Notes: generated by a model not told the origin, from the sequence alone. Positions 44,737 to 56,329 are shown, counted from the first letter of the stretch. The stretch: DNA of 64,000 nt from Budorcas taxicolor (GCF_023091745.1 NC_068920.1:117703622-117767621); one strand, 5' to 3'. Numbers and translations are program-made.

Positions 44737-46333
44737 CCCCCTGAATAGCCAAGTCATTTTCGGCATTATCTTCAACTTAAGCCTGAACTTTGCAATAAGG
44801 GCCTTATGATCTGAGCCACAGTCAGCTCCAGGTCTTGTTTTTGCTGACTGTACAGAGCTTCTCCATCTTTGGCGACAAATAATATAATCAATCTGATCTC
44901 GGTATTGACCATCTGGTGATGTCCATGTGTACAGACGTCTCTCGTGTTGTTGGAAAAGGGTGTTTGCTATGACCAGCCTGTTCTGGTAACAAACCTCTAT
45001 TAGCCTTCACCCTGCTTCATTCTGTACCCCGAGGCCAAATTTTCCTGTTATTCTGGGTTATCTCTTGACTTCCTACTTTTGCATTCCAATCCCCTCTGAT
45101 GAAAAGGACATCTATTTTCGGTGTTATTTCCAAGAGGTGTTGTAGGTCTTCATAGAACCGGTAAATTTCAGGTTCTGGAGCATAGGGAGTTGGGGCATAG
45201 ACTTGGGTTACCGTGAGGTTGAATGGTTTGCCCTGGAAACGAACTGAAACCATTCTGTCATTTTTCAGATTGCACCCAATTACTGTATTTTGGACTCTTT
45301 TGTTAACTATGATAGCTACTCCGTTTCTTCTAAGAGACTGTTGCCCACAGTGATAGATATAATGGTCATCTGAATTCAATTCGCCCATTCCCATCCATTT
45401 TAGTTCACTGATTCCTAAGATATCGATGTTTATTATTTCCATCTCGTGCTTCACCACATCCAATTTACCTGGATTCATAGATCTAACATTGCAGGTTCCT
45501 ATGCAATATTCTTCTTTACAGCATCGGAGTTCACTTTCTTCACCAGTCACGACCACATTTGAATGTCGTTTCCACTTTCGCTTAGTCGATTCATCCTTAC
45601 TCGAAGTATTAGTAATTGACCTCTGCTCTTTCTCAGTGGCATGTTGGCCACCTTTTGATCTGGGAGGCTCATGATCTGGGGACATACCAGGCCTTCCCTG
45701 TCTCCTGAAAAACCTGACTTTTTCACCAGCAACATCAAACACCTTGGTGACTTTAACTTCTTCTCGTTCTTTAGGTTTCTCTTGTTCTTCTGCTTCTTCT
45801 CACTTTACTTGAAGCCATCTCTTTATTCTCCTCTCCTGTTTTAACTTGTGTACTCAGAGGGACTTCTGATTTTGGTTCTATGTCACTGAGGGAGCTGGCC
45901 AACATTTCCTCCTCCTCCTCCTCTTCCCTAGCATCCTCTGACTTGGTGCCTTTTTCCTGCTCTGCAGCTGCATCTTCCTTCTCACTAATACTCCCTCCAA
46001 ATTCCCTGTTGGCATCCTCCTCGTCCTCGTGTTGTGGTGAGAGGCCACTGTGTTTTCTCTTCCTGGCCAGAACGTTCTCAGCCTTTCTTTTTGTCCCTTC
46101 GGTTTTCTGTGTCTCCTCTTCAGCGCCCATTTCACCTTCCTTCACTAATTCATTTACAGCATCTTCATGACACTCTCCAACGGCAAAGCTCTAGGCAGAG
46201 AGGGTAGAAACGCTGAGTGTGCGGAGGCGATGCAGGTTGGCAGTGGCAGCTCCCGCGGCGAGTGCGCACATGCAGAAACTGCGCTCGGTAGAGAAGCACC
46301 TTTTGCCATATATATATGAGAGAGAGAAAGAAA

Positions 46334-46450
46334 GAATTTCCTTGGAAGCTCAGCTGGTAAAGAATTTGCCTGCAATTCAGGAGACCTGGTTCAATTCCTG
46401 GGTTTGGGAGATCCCCTGGAGAAGGGATAGGCTACCCACTCCAGTAATCT
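46334..46450 (+). mobile_element. Bov-tA SINE, first unit
   Basis: A sense tRNA-derived head (GAAGCTCAGCTGGTAAAGAA) with B-box-like GGTTCAATTCC, then a truncated BovB-derived body ending CCAGTAATCTTG. It is directly followed by a second unit. Confidence 0.88.
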
Positions 46451-46655
46451 TGGGCTTCCCTGGTGGCTCAGATGCTAAAGAATCAGCCTGCAATGTGGGA
46501 TACCTGGGTTCGATTGTTGGGTTGGGAAGATCCCATGGAAAATGGCATGAAAACCCACTCTAGTATTCTTGCTTGAAGAGTCCCCATGGACAAAGGAGCC
46601 TCGTGGGCTCCAGTCCGTGGGGTCACAAAGAGTCAGACACAATTGAGTGACTAAG
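46451..46655 (+). mobile_element. Bov-tA SINE, second unit, with (CA)n tail
   Basis: A complete sense copy from GGCTTCCCTGGTGGCTCAGA to GACTAAGCACAAAA, followed by a (CA)n tract at about 46659-46678. It arose by insertion into, or fusion with, the first unit at the TCTTG position. Confidence 0.92.
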
Positions 46656-48127
46656 CACAAAACACACACACACACACATATATATACAAATATACGCCAC
46701 ATCTTCTTTATATTCATCTGTTGACATAAATCTTGGTTGCATCAATGTGCTTGATGTTATAAATAGTGCTGTGATGAGCATGGGGTACATGTGCCTTTTT
46801 CAGTTATGGTTTTCTCAGGGTATATGTCCAGTGGTAGGATTACTGTATCATATGGTAGTTTTATTCCTAGTTTTGTCAAGGACTCTCCATACTGTTCTCC
46901 ATCGTGGCTGTATCAATTTTTAGTCCCATCAATAGTAGAAGAGGGTTCACTTTTCTCCACATCCTCTCCAGCATTTATTGTTTGTAGTTTTGTTGTTGTT
47001 GTTTTGATGATAGCCATTCTGACTGGTGGGAGGTGAAACCTCATTGTAGTAGCCTCATAGAATTGGGTGGGTAAGGTTCCTTCCTCTGCAATGTTTTTGG
47101 AAGCATTTGAGAAGAATAAGTGTTAACTCTTCTCTAAATGTTTGATAATGCTCATCTGAAGAACCGTCTGGTCCTGGACTTTTGTTTGCTGGAGGATTTA
47201 AAATCACAGTTTCAATTTCATTACTTATGTTTGATCCATTTATGTTTTCTATTTCTTCATGGTTCAATCTTTGAAGTTAGTATATTTCTAAGAATGTATC
47301 CACTTCTTCTAGATTGTCCCTTTTATTAGTACATAATACAAAAGGATCTTATGATCTTTGTGGTTCTGTGGTGTTAGTTGTAATTTCTCATTTTTTATGT
47401 TAATGGTATTGATCTGAGTCCTCTCCCTTGTTTCTTGATGAGTCTGGCAAAAGGCTTATTGATTTTGTTTATCTTCTCAAATTACCAGCTTTTGGTTGCA
47501 TTATTCCTTCCTATTGTTTTCTTTATTTCTATTTCATTTATTTCTGCTCTGATTTATAAGATTTCTTTCCTTCTGCTAAGTTTAGATTTTGTTTGTTCTT
47601 CTTTCTCTAGTTGCTTTAGGTGTAATGCTAAGTTGTTTATTTGAGGGTTTGTTTTTCTTTTTCTTGAGGTAGGATTGCATTGTTATAAACTTCTCTTTTA
47701 GAACTGCTATTTCAGCATTCCATACGGTTTTGATCATCATGCTTTTGTTGTCATTGTTTCTAGGTGTTTTTTTTTTTTTTTCTCTTAACTTACTCAGTCC
47801 CTTGGTTATTTAGTAGCATCAAAAAAAACATGTGTTTTTGCTCTTTACAGTTTTTTTTTCCCCATAATTGATTTCTTATAGCATTGTGGTCAGAAAAGAT
47901 GCTTGATACGATTTCAATTTTCTTAAATGTATCATCTTGAATTGTGACCCAAGATGTGATCTATCCTGGAGAATGTTCCATGTGCACTTGAGAAGAAAAT
48001 TATTTATTACCTTTCCTTTGCTACTTTTGATACTTTTTATTTAAATTTAATTTTTGTCAGTTTGAATAATATGTGTCACAGCATACTTGGGTTTACCCTT
48101 TATGTATTCTTTGCCCTTCCTGAACTT

Positions 48128-48533
48128 CAGTTCAGTTCAGTTCAGTCACTCAGTCGTGTCCGACTCTTTGCAACCCGATGAATCGCACCACGCCAGGCCT
48201 CCCTGTCCATCACCAACTCCCGGAGTCTACCCAAACTCATGTGCATCAAGTCAGTGATGCCATCCAGCCATCTCATCCTCTGTCATCCCCTTCTCTTCCT
48301 GTCCCCAATCCCTCCCAGCATCATGCTCTTTTCCAATGAGTCAACTCTTCGCATGATGTGGCCAAAGTATTGGAGTTTCAGCATTAGTATCAGTCCTCAG
48401 CATCAGTCCTTCCAATGAACACCCAGGACTGGTCTCTTTAGGATGGACTGGTTGGATCTCCTTGCAGTCCAAGGGACTCACAAGTGTCTTCTCCAACACC
48501 ACAGTTCAAAAGCATCAATTCTTCGACACTCAG
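48128..48533 (-). mobile_element. BovB 3' fragment nested in old L1
   Basis: An antisense, near-consensus 3' end of about 400 bp with three CAGTT tail units. An 8-bp target-site duplication CTGAACTT lies at 48120-48127 and 48534-48541. A small internal duplication (AGTATCAGTCC/AGCATCAGTCC) lies at about 48386-48412. Confidence 0.94.
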
Positions 48534-49050
48534 CTGAACTTAGATGGCTATTTTCTTTCTCAGCAGGAATTTTTGACTATAATCTCTTTAAATATTTTCT
48601 CAGAGACTTTCTCCTTCTCTTCTTCTTAGACCCCTAAAATTTAAATGTGGGTGCATTTAATGTTGTGCCAGTGGTCTCTGAGACTACTCATTTCTTTTCA
48701 TTCTTTTTTATTTATTCTGCTCCATGGCAGGTATCTCCACCATTATGTCTTCCAGCTCAGTTATTTATTCTTATCCCTCAGTTATTCTTCTATTGATTCC
48801 TTCTAGTGAACTTTTCATTTCTAATTTTATGTTGTGCATCACTATTTATTTGTTCTGTTAGGTCCTTGTTAAACTTTTCTTGTGTTTTCGCAATTTGTGA
48901 CTTCATTCTATTTCCAAGATGTTAGATCATCTTTACTATCATTCTGAATTATTTTTGACGTAGATTGCCTATTTCCTCTTTATTTATTTAGTCTTGTAGG
49001 TTTTTACCTTTTTCCCTCATCTGCAACATAGCTTTTTGTCATCTCATTTT

Positions 49051-49597
49051 TGTGGGAAGTGATTTTAGTGACTATCTTATTTTCATTAATTCTTGATTTT
49101 CCTCAGTGAATGTTTATTGTTTTAGTATTAATATTAAAGAGACAGAAGTAGTAAAATGTCATTGGCATACTAGTAAAATATCTATAAGTAAAAGATACAT
49201 ATCATTTTTAAATAGAATTTCTTATGGCATAAAGATCCCTTGCATTACTGAGAAAAACATAAGTACCAAAACAGAAAGAACCATAAATGACCTGGTAAAG
49301 CTAAGGAGAGAAAAGCCTTATAATATAATTCCAAGTAGGAATATTGCAATGCTATACCAATTCTGGAATACTATTTACTGTTATGTTTTTTACAAGTGCT
49401 TCATGTTTAATAATCATGTTTAATCAAATCATTGTCTCTTAATGATTTATTGGATTATTTTTGGAAATTTCAATTTCTCTTTTCCAGTTTTGCTTGCTTT
49501 CTTATTGATCTCAGTTGCAGAGAGTTATTTTCCTATTTTGACATTACTATCTTATCCTTTTTTCATGCCCTGCTCCGGTGGACCACATTTTTGTGAG
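49051..49597. other. Unassigned AT-rich sequence
   Basis: An open frame of 105 codons (49106-49423) has no recognisable similarity and biased AT-rich composition. It is probably chance. Confidence 0.5.
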
Positions 49598-50514
49598 AAC
49601 ATGGAATGACAGACTGGTTGAAAATTGGGAAAGGAGTATATCAAGACTGTATATTTTCACCCTGCTTATTTAACTTATATGCAGAGTATATCATGCAAAA
49701 CGTTGGGCTAGATGAATCACAAGCTGGAATCAAGATTGCTGGGAGAAATATCAATAACCTCAGATACGCAGATGACACCACCCTTATGGGAGAAAGTGAA
49801 GAAATAAAGAGCCTCCTGATGAAAGTGAAAGAGGAGACTGAAAAAGCTGGCTTAAAACACAACATTCAGAAAACTAAGATCATGTCACTGATCCTGTCAC
49901 TTCATGACAAATTGGTGGGGAAAATGTGGAAACTGTCAAATTTCATTTTCTTGGTCTCCAAAATCTCTGCAGATGGTAACTGCAGCCATAAAGTTAAAAG
50001 ACACTTGTTCCTTGGAATAATAGCTATGTAAAACCTAAACAGCATATTAAAAAGCAGACAAAGGTTGCTAACAAAGGTCTGTCTAGTCAAAGCTATGTTT
50101 TTTCCAGTAGTCATGTATGGATGTGAGAGTTGGGCCATAAAGAAGGTTGAGCGCCAAAGAATTGATGCTTTTGAACTTTGAGAAGACTCTTGAGAGTCCC
50201 TTTGACAGCAGGAGATCTAACCAGTCATCCTAAAAGAAATCAGCTCTGAATATTCATTGGAAGGACTGATGAAGCATCAAAACTTTGGCCACCTGATATG
50301 AAGAGCTGACTCAATGGAAAAGTTTCCGATGCTGTGAAAAATTGAGGGCAAGAAGAGAAGTGGCAACAGAGTGAGATGGTTGCTGTCATCACTGATTCAT
50401 TGGATATGAGTTTCATCAAACTCAGGGAGATAGTGATGGAGAGAGAAGCCTGAATATGCTGCAATTAATGGGGTTACAAAAAGTTGGACACAATTTAATG
50501 ACTGAATAACAACA
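49598..50514 (+). mobile_element. BovB LINE 3' part with (AAC)-type tail
   Basis: A sense copy from ACAGACTGGTTGAAAATTGG to AATAACAACAGCAA. Frame 49606-50031 (141 codons) covers the RT end with RYADDTTLM retained. Downstream, deletions and frameshifts are numerous. The tail is of the AAC type rather than ACTGA. Confidence 0.92.
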
Positions 50515-51002
50515 GCAATAATGTCACACACATCACAAAATATTGATATCACTCATTTCCAAAAATAAAGGTTCATATTATTCATGCTTCATTTAAAGTT
50601 TTCTATTTTTTATTTGGCTTTATTTTGCCTCTGCTCTGTAATAGACATTCATTTTTTAAAAAAACAACCTTATTTTATCAATTGCTTCTTAAGTTGTTTC
50701 ACTCTAGCCAAAAGTATTTTACTTCATATCTGTTTACCTTTTGATTTTTTCTTTTATATGTGAATAAGCTCTATAAAAACTTTAATGCTTACTAAAAATA
50801 TGTCTTATTCAAATAAATATCCCACACACATAGATATATATGTTCTGAAAGAATTCCATCTTTTATAGATGAACAATAAAGACTAACTATAAATGTAAAA
50901 CTGGGAAATTATCTAGTATTTTCTCTTTCAATCTCACAGTATATCTCTGAATCCTTCAATGTTAATTATTTTCAAATTGTCTTTATTATTTATCAGAGTA
51001 GT
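50515..51002. other. Unassigned AT-rich sequence
   Basis: No gene or repeat recognised. Confidence 0.5.
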
Positions 51003-51008
51003 ATAAGC

Positions 51009-51161
51009 GACAGAGAATGAGATGGCTGGATGGCATCACTGACTCAATGGACATGAGTTTGGATGAACTCTGGGAGTTGGTGATGGACAGGGAGGCCTGG
51101 CCGGCTGCAGTTGATGGAGTCACAAACAGTCGGACACGAATGAGTGACTGAACTGAACTGA
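51009..51161 (+). mobile_element. BovB 3' end, 153 bp
   Basis: A sense, near-consensus copy limited to the last ~150 bp. A short direct repeat ATAAGC at 51003-51008 and 51162-51167 is a possible target-site duplication. Confidence 0.9.
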
Positions 51162-51300
51162 ATAAGCTCATCATTTATAAAACATGAAATCAGCCTAAAA
51201 ATACTTTCAACTGAAAACACAATTGTGAATCCAACCCCCTATTCTACTCTAAGTTTCAATTTTCAGTTAACCTCTCTATATTGTTCAATTGTTTCTCCAT

Positions 51301-54300
51301 GCAGTTCAGTTCAGTTCAGAGCTCAGTCGTGTCCGACTCTTTGTGACCCCATGAATCGCAGCACGCCAGGCCTCCCTGTCCATCACCAACTCCCGGAGTT
51401 CACTCAGACTCACTTCCATCGAGTCGGTGATGCCATCCAGCCATCTCATCCTCGGTCGTCCCCTCTCCTTCTGCCCCCAATCTCTCCCAGCATCAGAGTC
51501 TTTTCCTATGAGTCAACTCTTCACATGAGGTGGGCAAAGTACTGGAGTTTCAGCTGCAGCATCATTCCTTCCAAAGAAATCCCAGGGCTGATCTCCTTCA
51601 GAATGGACTGGTTGGATCTCCTTGCAGTCCAAGGGACTCTCAAGAGTCTTCTCCAACACCACAGTTCGAAAGTATCAATTCTTCGACACTCTGCCTTCTT
51701 CACAGTCCAACTCTCACATCCATACATGACTACTGGAAAAACCATAGCTTTGACTAGAGGGACCTTAGTCGGCAAAGTAATGTCTCTGCTTTTGAATATA
51801 CTATCTAGGTTGGTCATAACTTTTCTTCCAAGGAGTAAGTGTCTTTTAATTTCATGGCTGCAGTCAACATCTGCAGTGATTTTGGAGCCCAAAAAACAGT
51901 CTGACACTGTTTCTACTGTTTCCCCATCTATTTCCCATGAAGTGATGGGACCAGATGCCATGATCTTCATTTTCTGAATGCTGATCATTAAGCCAACTTC
52001 TTCAATCTCCTCTTTCACTTTCATCAAGAGGCTTATTAGTTCCTCTTCACTTTCTGCCATAAGGATGGTATAGTCTGCATATCTAAGGTTATTGATATTT
52101 CTTTCGGCAATCTTGATTCCAGCTTGTGTTTCTTCCAGTCTAGCATTTCTCATGATGTACTCTGCATATAAGTTAAATAAGCAGGGTGACAATATACAGC
52201 CTTGACGGACTCCTTTTCCTATTTGGAACCAGTCTATTGTTCCATGTCTAGTTCTAACTGTTGCTTCCTGACCTGCATACAGATTTCTCAAGAGGCAAGT
52301 CAGGTGGTCTGGGATTCCCATCTCTGTCAGAATTTTACACAGTTAATTGTGATCCACATAGTCAAAGGCTTTGGCATAGTCAATAAAGCAGAAATAGATG
52401 TTTTCCTGGAACTCTTTTGCTTTTTCCATGATCCAGCAGATGTTGGCAATTTGACCTCTGGTTCCTCTGCCTTTCCTAAAACCAGCTTGAACATCAGGAA
52501 GTTCATGGTTCACATATTGCTGAAGCCTGGCTTGGAGAATTTTGAGCGTTACTTTACTAGCGTGTGAGATGAGTGTAATTGTGTGGTAGTTTAAACATTT
52601 TTTGGCATTGCCTTTCTTTGGAATTGGAATGAAAGCTGACCTTTTCCAGTCCTGTGGCTACTGCTGCGTTTTCCAAATTTGCTGGCACATTGAGTGCAGC
52701 ACTTTCGCAGCATCATCTTTCAGGAGTTGAAACAGCTCATCTGGAATTCCGTCACCTCCACTAGCTTTGTTCATAGTGATGCTTTCTAAGGCCCACTTGA
52801 CTTCACGTTCCAGGATGTCTGGCTCTAGATGAGTGATCCCACCATCGTGATTATCTGGGTCGTGAAGATCTTCTTTTGTGCAGTTCTCCTGTATATTCTT
52901 GCCACTTCTTCTTAACATCTTCAGCTTCTGTTAGGTCCACACCATTTCTGTCCTTTATCGAGCCCATCTTTGCATGAAATGTTCCCTTGGTATCTCTAAT
53001 TTTCTTGAAGAGATCTCTAGTATTTCCCTTTCTGTTCTTTTCCTCTATTTCTTTGCATTGATCACTGAAGAAGGCTTTCTTATCTCTTCTTGCTATTCTC
53101 TGGAACTTTGCATTCAGATGCTTATATCTGTCCTTTTCTCCTTTGCTTTTCGCCTCTCTTCTTCTCACAGCTATTTGTAAGGCCTCCCCAGACAGCCATT
53201 TTGCTTTTTTGCATTTCTTTTCCATGGGGATGGTCTTGATCCTTGTCTGCTGTACAATGTCACCAACCTCAGTCCATAGTTCATCAGGCACTCTGTCTAT
53301 CAGATCTAGTCCCTTAAATCTATTTCTCACTTCCACTGTATAATCATAAGGAATTTGATTTAGGTCATACCTGAATGGTCTAGCAGTTTTCCCTACTTTC
53401 TTCAATTTGAGTCTGAATTTGGTAATAAGGAGTTCATGATGTGAGCCACAGTCAGCTCCTGGTCTTGTTTTTGTTGACTGTATAGAGCTTCTCCATCTTT
53501 GGCTGCAAAGAATATAATTGATCTGATTTTGGTGTTGACCATCTGGTGATGTCCATGTGCAGAGTCTTCTCTTGTGTTGTTGGGAGAGGGTGTTTGCTAT
53601 GACCAGTGCATTTTCTTGGCAAAACTCTATTAGTCTTTGCCCTGCTTCATTCTGCATTCCAAGGCCAAATTTGCCTGTTCCTCCAGGTGTTTCTTGACTT
53701 CCTACTTTTGCATTCCAGTCCCCTATAATGAAAAGGACATCTTTTTTGGGTGTTAGTTCTAAAAGGTCTTGTTCAGTTTAGTTCAGTCGCTCAGTCGTAT
53801 CCAACTCTTTGTGACCCCATGAACTGCAGCATGCCAGGGCTCCCTGTCCATCATCAACTCCCAGAATTCACTCAGACTTGCGTCCATTGAGTCAGTGATG
53901 CCATCCAGCCATCTCATCCTCTATTGTCCCCTTTTCCTCCTGCCCCCAATCCCACCCAGCATCAGAGTCTTTTCCAATGAGTCAATTTTTCGCATGAGGT
54001 GGCCAAAGTACTGGAGTTTCAGCTTTAGCATCATTCCTTCCAAAGAAATCCCAGGGCTGATCTCCTTCAGAATGGACTGGTTGGATCTCCTTGCAGTCCA
54101 AGGGACTCTCAAGAGTCTTCTCCAACACCACAGTTCAAAAACATCAATTCTTTGGCACTCAGTCTTCTTCACAGTCCAACTCTCACAACCATACATGACT
54201 ACTGGAAAAACCATAGCTTTGACTAGATGGACCTTAGTCGGCAAAGTAACGTCTCTGCTTTTGAATATGCTATCTAGGTTGGTCATAACTTTTCTTCCAA

Positions 54301-54690
54301 GGAGTAAGCGTCTTTTAATTTCATGGCTGCAATCACAATTTGCAGTGATTTTGGAGCCCCAAAAAATAAAGTCTGACACTGTTTCCCCATCTATTTCCCA
54401 TGAAGTGATGGACCGGATGCCATGATCTTCTGTAGGTCTTCATAAAACCGTTCAACTTCAGCTTCTTCAATGTTACTGTTTAGGGCATAGACTTGGATTT
54501 CCGTGATATTGAATGGTTTGCCTTGGAGACGAACAGAGATCATTCTGTCATTTTTGAGATTGCATCGAAGTACTGCATTTCAGACTCTTTTGTTGACCAT
54601 GATGGCTACTCCATTTCTTCTGAGGGATTCCTGCCCGCAGTAGTAGATATAATGGTCATCTGATTTAAATTCACCCATTCCAGTCTTTTA
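51301..54690 (-). mobile_element. BovB LINE, near full length, with long ORF segments
   Basis: Antisense copy in two parts (51301-53771 and 54432-54690), interrupted by another BovB. Minus frame 52321-51521 (266 codons) covers the RT end and C-terminus, with the catalytic motif mutated to YADY. Frame 52918-52658 holds the start of RT. Frame 53657-52851 (268 codons) covers the end of the endonuclease and the linker, where the expected SDH triad end reads SHH. The region 54432-54690 is more N-terminal endonuclease sequence. It is the best-preserved BovB here, but catalytic residues in both domains are altered. Confidence 0.94.
53772..54431 (-). mobile_element. BovB 3' fragment nested in same-orientation BovB
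   Basis: It starts with TTCAGTTTAGTTCAGTCGCTC and ends at GATGCCATGATCTT, after which the host BovB resumes with CTGTAGGTCTTCAT. Minus frame 54379-53921 (152 codons) covers the post-RT region nearly intact. Confidence 0.93.
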
Positions 54691-56050
54691 TTTTTTCCAA
54701 ACAATGTTTCTATTGTCATTTTATTACAAATGCTCAAATTGATCTTTTGTATACGTTACAATTTTTTCCAAATTAAATTCATTAAACATCTAGTGTTTCA
54801 GTGTTCCCTGTCACTCACTTACCCAAGGAGATCGCCTCACAATGCTCAGTCCTCAAGTATCATCCTAAACTTGGCACTGTCTTGTCTTGATTCAGTCCCC
54901 CGTTGTAAAGTGGGTATTCTTTTAGCCTCTTTGTAGAGTATAAACCTCTATTTAGGGTATAAATTTGCCCACTTGTTTTTCAGAAGCCGGATCTGAAAGA
55001 GGTGTATTGCCAGAGTCAATCTGTAGGTTTTGTAATTAAATCTTCAGCTAATAGGTAGCTTCCTTCTGAAGTGGCTTATGCTCCTTGCATCTGGAGTATC
55101 TTGCATTCAGTTTACCACAGAATGGATCTATGTGCCCTGTGAATGTAAGAAATGGCATTTTCCTGGATGGCTTTCAATACTCCCATTAAAAAGGTCTTGA
55201 GAGTCCAACTCCTTTGCACTTTGATTTTGGGCAATTATTTCTTCCCAATCCCAGCTTTCTGTGGTATTTGGTTCTCCCACATAAGAAAACTTTAAAGATT
55301 CTGTGGAGCACTTTTGTTTTTAGCTCATTGTTTTTCACACAACAGGCACCCAGTAATTGCTTCCTGAAGCAGTTAGCACTTCTCTAATTTCCCTTTTGTC
55401 TTCAAGTGTTGTTGAAATATCAGACATACTGTTGCTTTTTCTCAATTTTCTTTGCCCCTGGGAATATAAAATCTTTTATTATTGGTTTAAAAAAATACAT
55501 GTATAATCAAGCTTCAATCATTCATTTAATTCTTTTCTAATTAAAATTTAGAGAGAATATTATATATGCCTAAGCTGTTGATTTGTGGTTTGTTTTTTTT
55601 TATTTTTTGTTGTTGTTCTATTTACTCCTGAAATCTGTGTTTTAATTCTCTAGATAGCTAGGCTAATTAGTTTAGAAATATCAAAAATTACTTTCAGCTC
55701 TTAGGCCTAGACCCAAGCCAGATACATATAATATTCTACTCTTTCTAGTCCTCAGAATCGTCTTGTCTTCACTTAACCCTGTATATCCTTGGAGGAGCAT
55801 ATGCCAATAAGGAAGGCAAATATAGCTCTCTTTTGCCAATTCAAGTTTGGAAAGAGAGAACAAGAAATATTGTAAGGAGGACAAAAAGCTAAAGAGTTGT
55901 TCAGAAGGAAAAGATCTTTGTACTGTGTGCTTTAACCCTAAAAGATGATACTGAATTTTTCTCAATATCATTTTTAGTAAATGTGTGACTTTAAAAACCC
56001 TTGGTTTGTATATAAAGTTAAATTCCACTTAAGCCTGATAATATGAAGAT
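54691..56050. other. Unassigned sequence, possible decayed processed pseudogene
   Basis: The stretch 54780-55470 is less AT-rich than its surroundings. The minus strand has a 60-codon stop-free segment (about 55317-55138) with protein-like composition (ESWDWEEIIAQNQSAKELDS) and a short adjoining frame (DPFCGKLNARYSRCKEHK). I do not recognise the protein. A T-run lies at about 55590-55605. Confidence 0.35.
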
Positions 56051-56061
56051 ATTTTCATTTG

Positions 56062-56265
56062 CAAGGCTTCCCAGGTGGCACAGTGGTAAAGAATCTGTCT
56101 GCCAACGCAGAAGACATGGCTTTGATCCCTGGGTCAGGAAGATCCCCTGAAGAAGGATGGCTATTCATTCGATGCCTGGAGAATTCCATGGACAGAGGAG
56201 ACTGGAAAGCTAAGGTCCATGGGTTGCAAAGAGTCAGACACAACTGAGTACACACACGCACACAC
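56062..56265 (+). mobile_element. Bov-tA SINE with 11-bp TSD
   Basis: A sense full-length copy (AAGGCTTCCCAGGTGGCACA to a CACACACGCACACAC tail). The target-site duplication ATTTTCATTTG lies at 56051-56061 and 56266-56276. Confidence 0.95.
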
Positions 56266-56329
56266 ATTTTCATTTGGTCAGAAATATTAATGGAATTATT
56301 TAGCCCTTACTATTGTTAGAAATACACAT

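Larger units (their letters stand above)
44115..46310 (-). pseudogene. CFDP2: CFDP2 (p97Bcnt) processed pseudogene
   Basis: Read on the minus strand. A GC-rich 5'UTR (about 46310-46175) is followed by an acidic N-terminus related to CFDP1/Bcnt (VNELVKEGEM, EETQKTEGTKRKAE, 46170-45790). A frameshift near 45790 leads to VKVTKVFDVAGEKVR (about 45755-45710). An RTE-type endonuclease domain follows (45620-44790), with the APE landmarks CNVRSM, ISELKW, GDWNAKVG and, in a later frame, GSDH. Two Bcnt-type repeats lie at 44736-44620 and 44619-44506 (EVGETSQE..KSVFKQ), then a stop at 44455, a 3'UTR and an AATAAA signal at 44131-44126. The order acidic region, endonuclease, two repeats is that of ruminant CFDP2. 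No introns are visible. The first ~25 codons are deleted. Confidence 0.9.
43445..49050 (-). mobile_element. Old L1, antisense, hosting five younger insertions
   Basis: L1 pieces in consistent order: 3' tail and 3'UTR (43445-44057, split by a Bov-A2); ORF2 C-terminus (46684-47045); RT region (47046-48000) after an internal deletion; and an upstream L1-like region (48040-49050, split by a BovB). At 44030-44060 the L1 breaks off at GGCTAATAATCCAC and it resumes at 46694 with GCCACATCTTCTTTATATTC. These points are about 30 bp apart in an L1, so everything between was inserted. The 48540-49050 part is the least certain. Confidence 0.82.

Noticed and set aside
44790..45620. A separate BovB endonuclease insertion
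   Set aside because: It is flanked on one side by Bcnt N-terminal sequence and on the other by Bcnt repeats, and lacks a BovB 3' end. The domain belongs to CFDP2 itself.
45880..46170. Serine-rich 96-codon + strand ORF
   Set aside because: It is the antisense shadow of the acidic GAG/GAA-rich N-terminus of the CFDP2 retrocopy.
49106..49423. 105-codon + strand ORF as a gene
   Set aside because: AT-rich codon content, no recognisable similarity and no supporting context.
51225..51977. A 250-codon + strand ORF
   Set aside because: It is the antisense shadow of a BovB RT gene. The same shadow recurs over other BovB copies (for example 53895-54425).
52851..53657. An active BovB protein
   Set aside because: The frame covers only the endonuclease end and linker, a key endonuclease residue is changed (SHH), and it is separated by stops from an RT with a mutated YADD.
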